DNA of 64,000 nucleotides from contig CM033111.1 in the NCBI GenBank assembly GCA_019321725.1, forward strand, positions 11,160,001 through 11,224,000. Reading direction: 5' to 3'. The DNA is from Paulownia fortunei (Eukaryota > Streptophyta > Magnoliopsida > Lamiales > Paulowniaceae). Shown piece after piece: positions 35,232 to 46,688 of this stretch. The position numbers and the translations under genes are program-made. Each line of letters starts with the position of its first letter. The first letter of the stretch is position 1. The notes beneath the pieces were generated by a model, which did not search any database, had not been told where the DNA came from, and was given only the letters and a program-made list of their open reading frames with translations.

Positions 35232-35830
35232 TTAGAAAGAAAAAAAATTTCCTCTTGTGAAATTTGATTCTCTAGAAACGGTTTAAGTCTTTATCTATTA
35301 ACTTTGAATACGTTACCTTCCTAGGATTCTCAATATTAATCGCCCTATAAGGATATACCTCTATTACAATAAAAAGACCACTCCATCTTGATCTCAATTT
35401 TCTAGAAAATAAATGTAATCGAGAATTATAAAGTAAAACCTTTTGATCAATCTCAAATGTTTTTTTTGAAATTTTATTATCATAAAATTATTTGATTCTT
35501 GCTCTATGAATTTTAGAATTCTTATATGCATAATTTCTCAATTCTTAAAGTTTATTGATTTGCAGTTTACGCAATTTTGAAGCTTCATCAAGGTTGAAGT
35601 TAAATATTTTGATTGGCCAATAAGCTTTATGTTCAAGTTCAAGAGGTAAATGACAAGGTTTTTTATAAACTATCCTATAAGGAGACATGCCTAATAATGT
35701 TTTAAAATCAGTTCTATATGCCTAAAGTGTATCAGTAAATCTAAGAGACTAATATTTACGATTTGGGTTAACTGTCTTTTTTAAAATTTGTTCTATCTCC
35801 CTATTTACAAGTATCCATTTATCTAAGGTG
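35232..35830 (-). pseudogene. Integrase C-terminal part of gypsy element B
   Basis: Minus-strand match to element A 30900-31508 (KTVNPNRKY-like, then the YRTDFKTLLGMSPYRIVYKK-like and GQKVLLYNSRLHLFSRKLR-like regions, with stops). It ends at 35836 where a copia LTR inserts at the CACC|TTAG word. About 100 bases of the core are missing relative to element A. Confidence 0.8.
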
Positions 35831-35835
35831 ATAAG

Positions 35836-38057
35836 TGTTGGGTTCGCTATAATCGTAGGGGTATACGCAGCGGAAAATTAAAATTTTTATCAAACATAAA
35901 TTTAACCCCTTTGATTCGAAAGTGATTTTAACGATCACTCTTATTCAAGTGAATATATAAATAAATATAAAATCAAATTATACCTTTCGTGCACTCCATT
36001 TGTTGTAGGGAATGAAACAATCAATTGCTTATCCTGGACTATCAGAACTCGCAGGGATCCAAATATCTCCCCTCTATCAGGTCCACGATACGAAAAGCAA
36101 CACCAATCAAAAGGATTCGCTAGTATCCTTTTAATTGTTTACTAATCTAGAACCGGAGTATATTTTCAAGAACAATAAAGATTGATTCTTTAAGTTCTTG
36201 AAACAATAATATGAAGAAAATAACAAGAAAGTGATTTTCTTTTTCTTTCTTTTCTTTTCTTGAAGAGTAAAAATAGAAGACTTTAAACAAAATATTTTTG
36301 CTCAAATTTTTGAATTGAATTATGTAATTTTCATCCCTCATATATATAGGACTGAAAATTTTAATCCTTTTCCAACTCTTGGAAAAATTTTCTATTTTGA
36401 ACTAGTTCAAAATCTTATCTTGGAAGGATTCCAAATCTTCCAAAAACTCTTCTTTTTTCACTCTTCTATTGTATGTGGACTAATTTGAGACAACATTAAT
36501 CATCAAAATTGTCTACATACATTGTTGATATTAATTTGAACTCTTCAAATAATATCAAGATATATATATATATATCATATATATATACTATAATTATATT
36601 TATACATAAATTAAATTTTAGTGGCCTATTTTATCCTATAAAATTGGTCACTATATTTATTTATCTATAAATATGTTAATTAAATAAATCATATTTATTT
36701 AATTTATTCTTTTCATACTTTAGTGGGCCTCTTAAGTGATCCACATTTATTTTGGGCTTGGACTCAAAAATCCCCAAATCAATTCAATTGATTCAATTCC
36801 AATTTAATCAATCCAATTGATTAATTTAATTTACTCCAATTGGACTTCCTAATCAAATTAGGTCCAATTAAATAATTCAATTACTTAATTGAATAATTTA
36901 ATTTAACTATTAAATTAAATAGAACCCTTAATTAATTAATTGATCAGTATTAATTAATTAATTTCCAACCATTAGATAAAATCTAAAATTAAAAATGTTA
37001 CTTTCCATAAAGATGTGTGACCCTCTTAGGTTCACTACTAAGCTAGCAGTGGGTTTGCAATATTTGCAACTTATGAATAACAATTATTCCAATTAATTAA
37101 TCCGCTTGTAATCAACTCCTTAATTCCAAGAATCTCACTATCCATGAAAACACCTAGTAAGTAATCATGACAAACTAGTCTTAGGTGAAATAACGAGTAA
37201 ACCTATTTCAGTTGTGAGTACCATACACGTATGGTCCTTTCAATAGTTAATCTCCTGATTGAATCTAAGGCATGGATTATAAGTCAAAACCCTAAATGAT
37301 TCAATTGCTGTGATCCCATTTCAAGTTCCAATGATTCTTGATGAATCACAATTCATCCTGCCTTAGCCAAGATCTTTGAATCACGAACTATAAAAATACA
37401 GGAGATTCCCTTGTTTAAAAAGACAAGTGTCGAATTCTATGTTGGCCACTGACAAACCTCTATGCACACCAGTGCAATACCCAACATACCCCCTTTATGA
37501 TTGTCAAGCAATCAGAAGATATATCAAAGTACTGCCGGATGCACACAAGGCTACCATCGTGCCTCAAGTCTGAGGACTAGTCGTGTACTATCGCAACACA
37601 GAAATTCTTATTTCGACGGGCAAAGCCTCCAACTAAGAATTTCTTGCAAGCCATATTCGGTGTACTTGTTGTTCCCTAACAAGCACCCACATATATGCAC
37701 TTACGTCTCTACGCTAATGTCAATGGAATGTGACATCCTCGTCTCATAAGCATGCATTATATGTACGAGTCTTACTGAGTTATTTGATATCCCATCTCAA
37801 AAAACTCTCGACTCGAAACTTATTTAAGACCAAAGCCTTAGAGGCATGTTCCATGATCGCCATCATATGCGCGACCATGCCCCGTAGCTAAATTTGGTCT
37901 AAGGACTTTATCTAATGTGCAGAAATAAAAAAATGCAAGACATAAGATAAAGTAAATGCCTTTTTATTAATATGATTTCCAATAAGATTGTCTTTACAAA
38001 AGCAAAACAGTATAATAAACCCAATCTAATTGGGGCGTTGGGCATCCTACTCTAACA
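35836..38057 (-). mobile_element. Copia 3' LTR (complete, 2222 bp)
   Basis: Plus-strand ends are TGTTGGGTTCGCTATAATCG and GCATCCTACTCTAACA. It is the best-preserved copy of the LTR family that also occurs at 193, 5172 and 22523, and it serves here as the reference for them. Confidence 0.9.
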
Positions 38058-38059
38058 AT

Positions 38060-39860
38060 CTCCCACTTGCCCTAGCTCCAATTGCCCATGTATCTAAGGC
38101 CCATCTTCTCAAGATGTCCGTCGAATATCTTCTGTGCTAAGGGTTTAGTAAGTGGGTCTGCTACATTTTCTGCTGAGGCAACTCAATCCACAATGACATC
38201 GCATCTACCAATGATCTCTCTGATCAAGTGATATCGTCTCATTATATGCTTGGATCTTTGATGAGATCTTGGCTCTTTTGCTTGTGCAATAGCTCCATTA
38301 TTATCACAGTAAATCATAACTGGATCAACAATGGATGGAATTACATCCAACCCTTGGATGAAATTTCTAATCCAAACAGCTTATTTTGCTGCATCTGATG
38401 CAGCAATATATTCAGCTTCGGTGGTAGAGTGTGTAGTCGTCTCTTGCTTGGAACTCTTCCAACTGACCGCACTACCATTTAAGGTGAATATGTATCCAGA
38501 CATGGACTTTGAGTCATCTATATCGGACTGAAAACTAGAGTCTGTATATCCCTCTAGTTTTAGTTCTCCATTGCCATATATTAGAAAGTCTTTAGTCCTT
38601 CTCAAGTACTTGAGGATCATCTTAACGGCTTTCCAGTGTTCTTCTCCTGGATTGGACTGATATCTGCTCGTGACACTCAGAGCATGTGCTATATCAGGCC
38701 TTGTACATAACATTGCATATATTATGCTCCCTATTGCCAAAACATAAGGTATGCGAGCTATCTTTTCTCTCTTTTCAGGTGTCTTAGAAGACATAACTTT
38801 AGAGAGTGAAACCCCATGACTCATAGGCAGAAATCCTCTCTTGGATTCCTCCATGCTAAATATTTTTAGCACTTTGTCTATGTACATGGATTGGGATAGT
38901 CCGATCATTCTTCTGGATCTATCTATATAGATTTTTATCCCTAGGATAAAAGATGCATCTCCTAAGTCCTTTATGGAAAACTGATTAGATAACCAAGTCC
39001 TCGTTGACTGCAACATCCCTACATCATTCCCAATGAGTAATATGTCATCAACATAGAGCACAACAAATATAACTGCACTCCCACTAACCTTTTTGTAGAC
39101 ACATGGTTCATCCGGGTTCTTATGAAAGTCAAACATTTTGATCGTTTCATCAAATCGGATGTTCCAACTCCTCGAAGCTTGTTTGAGTCTATAAATGGAT
39201 CTTTAGAGCTTGCAAACCTTTTGCTCGCTCCCGCTGGATATGAAGCCTTCTGGCTGCTTCATATAGATCTCTTTCTTAATGTTTCCATTAAGGAAAGCGG
39301 TCTTCACATCCATTTGCCATATCTCATAGTCATAATATGCAGATATGGCTAATAGTATCCGTATGGATTTAAGCATCGCTACTGGTGAAAAAGTTTCCTC
39401 ATAATTAATTCCTTACTTCTGAGTATAACCTTTTGCTACCAATCGTACCTTATAGGTTGCTACCTCTCCATCTACTCCAAGCTTCCGCTTGTAGACCCAT
39501 TTGCAGCCAATGGGAACAATTTCCTGTAGTGGGTCCACCAAAGTCCATACCTTGTTGGAGTAGATAGAGTCTATTTCAAACTGCATAGCTTCTTGCCACT
39601 TCTTCGAGTCGATGTCAGACATCGCCTTTCCATAGCTTCTTGGATCATTATCCAAGGAGAGTCCCTCTTCTTTGTTCTCTAACAACAAGTTGTACCTCTT
39701 AGGTACCCTTGAGACCCGCTGTCGAGTGCCTACCCGCGCAGCCGTCGGGTGTCTAACACCCGACACCAGTGAATTTTTTTTATTATTTTCATATTTAAAC
39801 AATTTAAATAAGCAATTAAAATTATTCCAATTAAAAATTTCTAAAATATGCAAAATCAAA
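38060..39860 (-). pseudogene. Copia reverse transcriptase and RNase H
   Basis: Minus strand. The N-terminal part (39859-39413) has QRVSRVPKRYNLLLENKEEG, KWQEAMQFEIDSIYSNKVWT, GCKWVYKRKL, RLVAKGYTQK. The middle (39412-39137) continues with AFLNGNIKKEIYMKQPEGF-like sequence and frame breaks. The 251-codon frame 39136-38381 has LYVDDILLIGND (the YVDD catalytic box), LGDASFILGIKI, TRPDIAHALSV, and the RNase H region STTEAEYIAASDAAK, followed by a stop and YCDNNGAIAQAKEPRSHQRS to about 38120. This is close to plant TNT1-94-like pol proteins. It is well preserved compared with its neighbours. Confidence 0.92.
39744..39764. repeat. 21-base inverted repeat at the copia leader/RT junction
   Basis: GTCGGGTG and CACCCGAC are perfect 8-base arms around TCTAA. 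It lies just where the RT frame starts after the deletion of gag-protease-integrase. Confidence 0.85.
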
Positions 39861-39940
39861 TTTTACATAATCAACATGAATTTAAACAATTTAAAAACAT
39901 GTATTCATAAATCCAAAATTCACTAAATAAGCAAAACCGT

Positions 39941-39953
39941 GGCTCTGATACCA
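39941..39953 (-). other. Copia primer-binding site (tRNA-iMet)
   Basis: The plus-strand GGCTCTGATACCA is TGGTATCAGAGCC on the minus strand, an exact match to the plant copia primer-binding site. It fixes the element's orientation. Confidence 0.95.
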
Positions 39954-40907
39954 CTATAATCGCTATAATCGCAGGGGTATACGCAGCGGAAAATTAAAAT
40001 TTTTATCAAACATAAATTTAACCCCTTTGATTCGAAAGCGATTTTAACGATCGTGCTTATTCAAGTGAATATATAAATAAATATAAGATCGGATTATACC
40101 TTTCGTGCACTCCGATTGTTGTAGGGAATGAAACAATCAATTGCTTATCCTGGACCATCAGAACTCGTAGGGATCCAAGTGTCTCCCTTCTATCAGGTCC
40201 ACGATACGGAAAGCAACACCAATTAAAAGGATTCGCTAGTATCCTTTTAATTGTTTACTAATCTAGAATCGGAGTATATTTTCAAGAACAATAAAGATTG
40301 ATTCTTTAAGTTCTTGAAACAATAATATGAAGAAAATAACAAGAAAGTGATTTTCTTTTCCTTTCTTTTCTTTTCTTGAAGAGTAAAAATAGAAGACTTT
40401 AAACAAAATATTTTTGCTCAAATTTTTTTGAATTGAATTATGTAATTTTCATCCCTCGTATATATAGGGCTGAAAATTTTAATCCTTTTCCAACTCTTGG
40501 AAAGTTTTTCCATTTTGAACTATTTCAAAACCTTATCTTGGAAGGATTCCAAATCTTCCAAGAACTCTTCTTTTTTCACTCTTCTATTGTATGTGGACTA
40601 ATTTGAGACAACATTAATAATCAAAATTGTCTACATACATTGTTGATATTAATTTGAACTCTTCAAATAATATCAAGATATATATATATATATCATATAT
40701 ATATATATACTATAATTATATTTATACATAAATTAAATCTTAGTGGCCTATTTTATCCTATAAAATTGGTCACTATATTTATTTATCTATAAATATATTA
40801 ATTAAATAAATCATATTTATTTAATTTATTCTCTTCATACTTTAGTGGGCCTCTTAAGTGATTCATATTTATTTTGGGCTTGAACTCAAAAATCCCCAAA
40901 TCAATTT
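39954..40907 (-). mobile_element. Copia 5' LTR, truncated
   Basis: It matches 35836-36780 closely (GGGGTATACGCAGCGG, CGATCGTGCTTATTCAAG, same AT microsatellite and TTAGTGGCC block) and stops at CCCCAAATCAAT. The outer TGTTGGG bases next to the primer-binding site are altered. Divergence from the partner is low, about a few percent by eye, so the insertion is fairly young. Confidence 0.85.
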
Positions 40908-41471
40908 TGAGAAACTCTAAATCGACTTAAAATATTTTCTTTCAAAAATTTTATCACTATTTTGTGAACATTATTTCAATAAGGAATTGCCTCGATCTAT
41001 TTTGAGACATAATCTATGGCAACCAATATGTAAATAAAATCAAATGATAATGAAAATGGTCTCATGAAGTCAATACCCCAATAATCAAATATTTCAATCA
41101 CTACGACGGGGTGTAGGGGCATCATATTTCGCTTTAAAATAGATCATAACTTTTGAAAATTTTCACAATTTTTTCAAAAGTATAAGTGTCTTTGAAAAGA
41201 GTTGGCCAACAAAATCCACATTGTAAGATCTTTGCAGCGGTTTTCTATGCTGAAAAGTGACCACCACATGCTCCTAAATAATAAAATTTAAGAATATTAC
41301 CTTTCTTATTATCAAGCACACATCTCAAAAACATTTGATCAGGACAATATTTGAATAGGTATGGATCATCCCAATAAAAGTTTTCACCTCGATCAAAACT
41401 TTTTTTTTATCTTGGGAAATGTAATGCGGTGGCATCTTTCCTGTCATAAGAAAATTAACAATGTGAGCAAA
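40908..41471 (-). pseudogene. Integrase N-terminal and core part of gypsy element B
   Basis: On the minus strand it matches element A 30240-30790: PWFAHIVNFLMTGK, the KKVLIEVKTF region, the zinc-finger region and the start of the catalytic core, with stops and shifts. It directly adjoins the protease linker, so RT and RNase H are gone. Confidence 0.8.
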
Positions 41472-41891
41472 TCAAGGTAAAATAAAAGAGTATTTCAAAT
41501 TAACTGGCAAAGGTTTCAAATCAACCATGGGAGCTTTAATACTTGATGGAATAGATTTTACTGTTGATGATGAAAGTTCTTCGAACCTTGACTTCCAAAA
41601 ATATTTTTCTTGTACCTGCAAAAATTCAGAGATAGTATTAGCATGTGCCTTTTTATAAATACTTTCATTTTCAAAACAAGTCTCCAAAGAATCTGAAGAG
41701 TTAGTAGTAATAAAGTATTCATGAACAAGTTCCTTAATTGAATCCACTTCATGTACTTCGACATCTTCTGCATATTGCATACAAACATTAAATACATTTA
41801 GTTCCAAAATCATATTTTTAAATGATAACTTCAAAATACCATTTGTACAATTGATCAAAGCATCTGAAGTTGCAAGAAAAGGATGACCCAA
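41472..41891 (-). pseudogene. Protease linker region of gypsy element B
   Basis: An open frame of 139 codons: GHPFLATSDALINCTNGILK, LELNVFNVC, ISEFLQVQEKYFWKSRFEEL and LKPLPVNLKYSF, where the reading ends at the deletion joint. It is the counterpart of element A 28320-28700. Confidence 0.85.
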
Positions 41892-41927
41892 AATGATAGA
41901 AATTTGTGTATATGTTTGTGCAATAAG

Positions 41928-42392
41928 CTATGTGTCCAAAATAATGAAATCAACTGGAAAGTAAAACTTATCAATTTGTACCAATACATCTTCTACTATT
42001 CTCTTTGGAACTTTAATCGAACGATCAGCTAATTGGAGTACAACATAAGTTATTTTAATTTCTCCCAAAACTAACTGTTCATAAACTGAAAAAGGTAGAA
42101 GATTTATACTAGCACCAAGATCAAGCAAAGCACGCTCTATTCTAATATTTCCTATGATACATGAAATGGTTGGACAACCTGGATCTTTGTACTTTGATGG
42201 AGTGAATTGTTGAATGATTGAATTAACACTTTCAGTTAAAAATACCTTCTTTTGTACATGATGTTTTCTTTTGATTGTATATAAATCTTTCAAAAATTTG
42301 GCATAAGGTGGAACTTGCTTGATTGCATCCAACAATGGAATATTAATCTTGACTTGTTTAAAAATTTCAAAAATTTCAGCATTTAAGTTCAA
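41928..42392 (-). pseudogene. Protease of gypsy element B
   Basis: A continuous 154-codon frame: FKQVKINIPLLDAIKQVPPY, TIKRKHHVQKKVFL, then LLDLGASINLLPFSVYEQL with the catalytic DLGAS intact, and VPKRIVEDVLVQIDKFYF. It is better preserved than the copy in element A. A stop separates it from the linker at 41926 and from gag at 42393. Confidence 0.9.
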
Positions 42393-42395
42393 TTT

Positions 42396-43951
42396 CTAAG
42401 TTGCTTGCAATTTTTGAAGAAAGGGTGCTGGAGGTAAATATTTTTCTTTTTCATCATTTGCATGCTTACCTTCGTCGTCAAAACTATTTCCATTTTTCAT
42501 TTTTAGAGGTGGATTATAAACTCTCTCCTTGGGATGAATAGTTTTGTCAACAACTTTTCCATTCCAAAGAGTTGTAACTGAATTAGCCTCCTTGACTGCA
42601 TTTTCACCTGAAGAAGAAACATGACACTGAGTGGAAGGATTATGTTGAGGTTGAGCAGGAAATTTACCTTTTTTATGAGTACGCAAAGAAGTTGTCAATG
42701 TTAAAAGTGTGCTTCTGATCTCATTGATAACTTGTGAAGTCTGATTATTGATGTTTGTTTGTTCATGTATAAATGCTTGCAAAGTCTCCTTAATGGACTT
42801 TGTATGTGGAGCTAGATAAGAATGAAAGTTTGGTGATTTTTGTGAATGCAGGGGTTGGACATGGTTATCATCTTGCCAACTGAAATTAGAATGATTTCTC
42901 CATTGTGGATTGTAAGTTTCAGAATATGGAGAATAAAAAGATTTTTTGAACGTGTTCATAAAATTTGCTTGTGGTGGAATATTTGGACATTCATTGGTGG
43001 AGTTGGTCCAAAAGTTCACAATTGCTACAAACTTCTTCCTCTTGCACAGATTTGATTTTCTTTATTTTTCTAAGTTCCATGGCTTCAACTTTTCTTGTTA
43101 AACTAGCAAGCCTAACATTTAGATCATCTTATTAGTTAAGGTAATATTTTCCTTTATTACTATTAGCAAGATTAGATTTAATAGAACCTTGGGAAAAATT
43201 AACACTATGCCATGATTGAGAGTTTTCTTTCAAATGATCTAGATATTCTAGGGCTTCATCAGGTTCCTTATTAAGAAACTCACCATTACACATTGTTTCA
43301 ACAAATTATTTTGTTTTAGGAGTTAAACATTCATAAAAAAAATTAATTAAGCGCCATTTTTCAAAACTATGATGTGGGCATGAATTCAATAAATTTTTAA
43401 ATCTTTCCCAACATTGAAAGAAAGCTTCATTCGAATTTTGAGAAAAATTTTGAATTTGTCTTTTCAAAGCATTAGTTTTATGAGTTGAATTTTTTTTTTC
43501 AAGAATTCAGTTTACATTTCTTGCCAAGTGCCAATTGACCTAGGTTTTAAAGAATTAAGCCAATTTTTTACTTTATCATTTAAAGAAAAAAGAAATAATT
43601 TGAGCTTAACAATCTCATTTGTGTAAGTTTGATCATCAAAAGTGGCACATACTTCATCAAATTTTTTTAAATGCAATTAAGGGCTTTCAGAGTCTGAACC
43701 ATGAAAATTACAAAGTAAAGGAATCATACCTGACTTAAATCAAAAATTATTTGCATTTAGAGGAAAAATAAAACAAGAAGGAGAAGAATTTTAAGAAGGT
43801 TGCAAGTAATAACGCATGGTACGCACTTGTTATTCTCATTTTCAGCCATGGTGGAAGTGTGTGGAGATGATTCAAATAAATTTCCAAACAAAGTTTCGGA
43901 ATTATTTTTTACTAAACGTCGAGAATTATGACTACAATACCATATAACCAT
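42396..43951 (-). pseudogene. gag of gypsy element B (degenerate)
   Basis: It starts at 43951 (MVIWYCSHNSRRLVKNNSET). The capsid region is broken by shifts. A 207-codon open frame (43019-42396) covers the C-terminal low-complexity part (PYSETYNPQWRNHSNFSWQD). The zinc knuckle near 43040 keeps CSNCEL but loses the His-Cys half. Confidence 0.85.
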
Positions 43952-44025
43952 ATATCCATAAAGAAAATAAACAAACTATATTTACAAAAAAAAAATATTA
44001 ACAAATCTGAATACTTACCTTGCCT

Positions 44026-44043
44026 TCCCCGATAATGGCGCCA
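44026..44043 (-). other. Primer-binding site of gypsy element B (tRNA-Asp type)
   Basis: On the minus strand TGGCGCCATTATCGGGGA, two changes from the complement of the plant tRNA-Asp 3' end. Confidence 0.9.
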
Positions 44044-44049
44044 AAAACT

Positions 44050-44724
44050 TGCTGCAATTTTAAGGTTGCAAACTCAAGTGCAGATTGTAGTAAGTAATAA
44101 ATTTCTCGTGAGTTTGATGTTGATCCACAGAGAAGTTGTTTGAAGAATTCAAGTTTATTTTTCTAAAAAGATGGAATTTATATGAATCAAAATATATGAA
44201 CAATTGATGTATGATGTAACTAAAGAAAAACTGAAGTAATAAAAGTACTGATGATTAGGGATCCACTCTTGAGTTTTGGATAAAGAAATGATTATTTATT
44301 CTTTTTACCTTTTGGGTATAATATATTCGAATTTCAGCCCAAAATATATTTAGGCTTAAGATATATAATCGAATTGGTTAAATAAGTCAATACTAGGCTG
44401 AACTCTGATCCGAATTTTTTATGATCCATTTTGTGTAACTACTTGGACAAATTTTCTACTATCATCAACACTGAATTGAGCTGAGTTTTTAACATAAAGT
44501 TTGTACATCTATCTCTTGGCTTTTAAATGAAACAAGTTTCAGGTTCATAGGACTTTTGATCATGAAATTATGCTCAAATTAGAAAAACTGCTCAAGTCTG
44601 GAACCATGCTTCCATTTATTCCTTAACACAAAACATTAATAAAACAATAATATTAACAAGAATAAAGTAAGAAAAATATAAAGGATTTAATACAAAAACA
44701 TGTCAAAATGTGTACTTATCTACA
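44050..44724 (-). mobile_element. 5' LTR of gypsy element B
   Basis: Plus-strand ends TGCTGCAATTTTAAGG and GTACTTATCTACA, 675 bp. It matches the outer parts of element A's LTRs (AATTCGGATCAGAG complement, CTCTTGAGTTTTGGAT, AGTAATAAATTT). It gives the uninterrupted length of this LTR family. Confidence 0.8.
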
Positions 44725-46582
44725 GATAATAATATTAATGCCAAAAGTTTTTGCTCCTCCTTTAAAATTTTATTTATCGTGCATAACTTCTTATAAATTA
44801 TTTATATTTTTTAATAAAATTATCAGTTTTGATGATGTTCAAATTTACACAATTAGTTTAGCTTTGTTATTTATACGAAGTATTAGCTATGTCAATAAAA
44901 TATTGTATTTATTTCATGAATATGTTTTACAATACAATAAAACAAAGATGAAAAGAAGATTAAAAAAGTAAATAAAATAAAGTATAATAAGAAAGTCATA
45001 AAATCATAATTGTTAATAGACAAATTTACTTTATTCAATTTTTCTCTTTATTAGCATCAAGGACTTTTGAATTAACTTTTTGTCTTTTACTCGTTTATGG
45101 TGTGCATTCATCTTTTGCTTTCCCCTGGTAATTAAAGTAGGATAGTTTGAAAGAAAAGAAGACAAAATCTCATGAATTTGTGACTGGGCAAATGGACAAT
45201 TTTAAATGGATATACCTCTTTCCTAAGGAGTTCTCTTTATGCCATAATATATGGCTGGAAAGCTTCAAAGATCTAGGTTTATATGCCTTAATTTTATTTA
45301 AAAATTTGAAATATGTAAAGGATTAGGATAGAAAACGAACTTTTTGATTTTAAAAATACACATAAAATTTATATATTCTGATTATGCCCTCTTTTTTGTA
45401 GGCATTAATTAAGTTTATGAAAATGCCACAAAAATTATGAGCTATTCATATTTTTTATCGATACATAGATAGATGGATGAAGATATCGAAAAATATAAAA
45501 ATATACAAAAATTTTACTTTTGCCATTCTTGTCTAAAAATCTATATCAAATCAAATAGGGGCTAAAGTGGGATGGAAGGATTATTAAGTGAGGTAGTTAA
45601 TTATTTTTCAAGATTGTCAAGCGTCAAGCGTCAAGCGTCAAGCGTCAAGCGTCAAGCGAAGCGTGCTTTATAAACCAAGCCTACACTAGCTTAAGCTAAA
45701 ATTATGGAGCTTGATAGTGGTAGGCTCAATTTTTGATTTTTTTTTTGGCTTAGCTCAAATTGGGCTCGCATTTTTTTAACAAGTTTCAAGCTTTATTACG
45801 AGCTACCTCACACCAAATTTTCTCTAATAAAAAAAAAGTTCAACAATAAAATACATAAAAAAAGAAACTAATCTAGAATAATATGCAAAATAAAAATTCA
45901 CACTTATGGCAACATACATGTTTAAAACTTAAAATTCATACATGACATAGAACATTAAGCAACATTTTGAATTCAAAAGTAAGTCGGAAAAGTTCACAGT
46001 AATACTTAACAAAATTTTGGGTCCTTTTAAATAACAATAACATGACATATGTCAAAACATAAGAGATATTCCCCAAATCTCTTCAATAAGAGTTTACAGT
46101 GATATCTACTTTATTTTCTCCATAAGTTTATAGCAATAACCTACTATATATCTTATTTTAACTAGATTTTGAAATAATTTAGTTATATGATAGTAAATAA
46201 TTATATGAGAAAATTATAGTATTGAGTTTATTCATGCTAAGCTTATCAATATTCACTCATCTCGTAAATTTATCAAACTCAATTTAAATATTTAAATTTA
46301 ATAATATTTGCATTTAATTAAGAACGATTTAAGTGTAAGTGGACAAACATTTCAAATTGATGACCCAACACAATCGATAGGCCTAATAAAAAATATCCTA
46401 GTGTATAAAATATTTTTGTAAATATATACTTATCATTTTGTATAACGTTCATATACAATACAATATTACTCGAAATTACAATAAATGGTCAAACTGATAC
46501 TTAGAAGTTTGAAGGCTCTCAGATTATAACTAGACAAGGACAAAAAACTACAGGGAAGCAAAGCTACAAAAGAAAGCCCCAA
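44725..46582. other. Intergenic region upstream of LIL3
   Basis: AT-rich, no recognised gene. It contains the 7-bp repeat at 45616 and a following stretch (45660-45810) of repeated AAGCTT/GAGCTT-like words. Confidence 0.5.
45616..45657. repeat. Perfect 7-bp tandem repeat (GTCAAGC x6)
   Basis: Six exact copies of GTCAAGC, 42 bases with no mismatch, followed by GAAGCGTGC. About 1.03 kb upstream of the LIL3 start codon. Confidence 0.95.
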
Positions 46583-46667
46583 CCAATTTATGCGGCTGAA
46601 AATAGCCTAAACCATCACCACTATGTTCTGAAACTCTCTGCTTTTCTTTGCTTTCCTTTTTCTGCTC
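46583..46667 (+). promoter_or_regulatory. LIL3 promoter-proximal region
   Basis: CCAAT at 46583-46587 and a pyrimidine-rich stretch (CTCTCTGCTTTTCTTTGC and on, 46634-46667) just before the start codon, like the Y patches of plant core promoters. There is no clear TATA box. Many plastid-protein genes lack one. The transcription start was not located. Confidence 0.4.
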
Positions 46668-46688
46668 ACTGCACCCCAATTCCCAACA

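Larger units (their letters stand above)
35836..40907 (-). mobile_element. Ty1/copia element, internally deleted, 5' LTR truncated
   Basis: Order on the minus strand: 5' LTR (39954 to about 40907, only its last 950 bases), iMet primer-binding site (39953-39941), about 175-base leader, RT and RNase H only, polypurine end (38068-38058), 3' LTR 38057-35836. gag, protease and integrase are missing. The outer end of the 5' LTR and roughly 100 bases of the surrounding gypsy element are also gone, so a single deletion probably removed both. Confidence 0.88.
34370..44724 (-). mobile_element. Ty3/gypsy element B (Athila-type), minus orientation, RT-RNase H deleted
   Basis: A relative of element A, read right to left: 5' LTR 44724-44050, primer-binding site 44043-44026, gag from 43951, protease to 41928, linker to 41472, then integrase directly, spacer, LOG remnant, 3' spacer. 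The reverse transcriptase and RNase H coding sequence (about 1.6 kb in element A) is missing at 41460-41472. The element is split by element A (left) and by a copia (35836-40907). Its 3' LTR is not found. Possible right target site: GATAA at 44725-44729. Confidence 0.88.

Noticed and set aside
45616..45657. Possible CRISPR-like array
   Set aside because: A 7-base repeat without spacers in a plant nuclear sequence is a simple tandem repeat.
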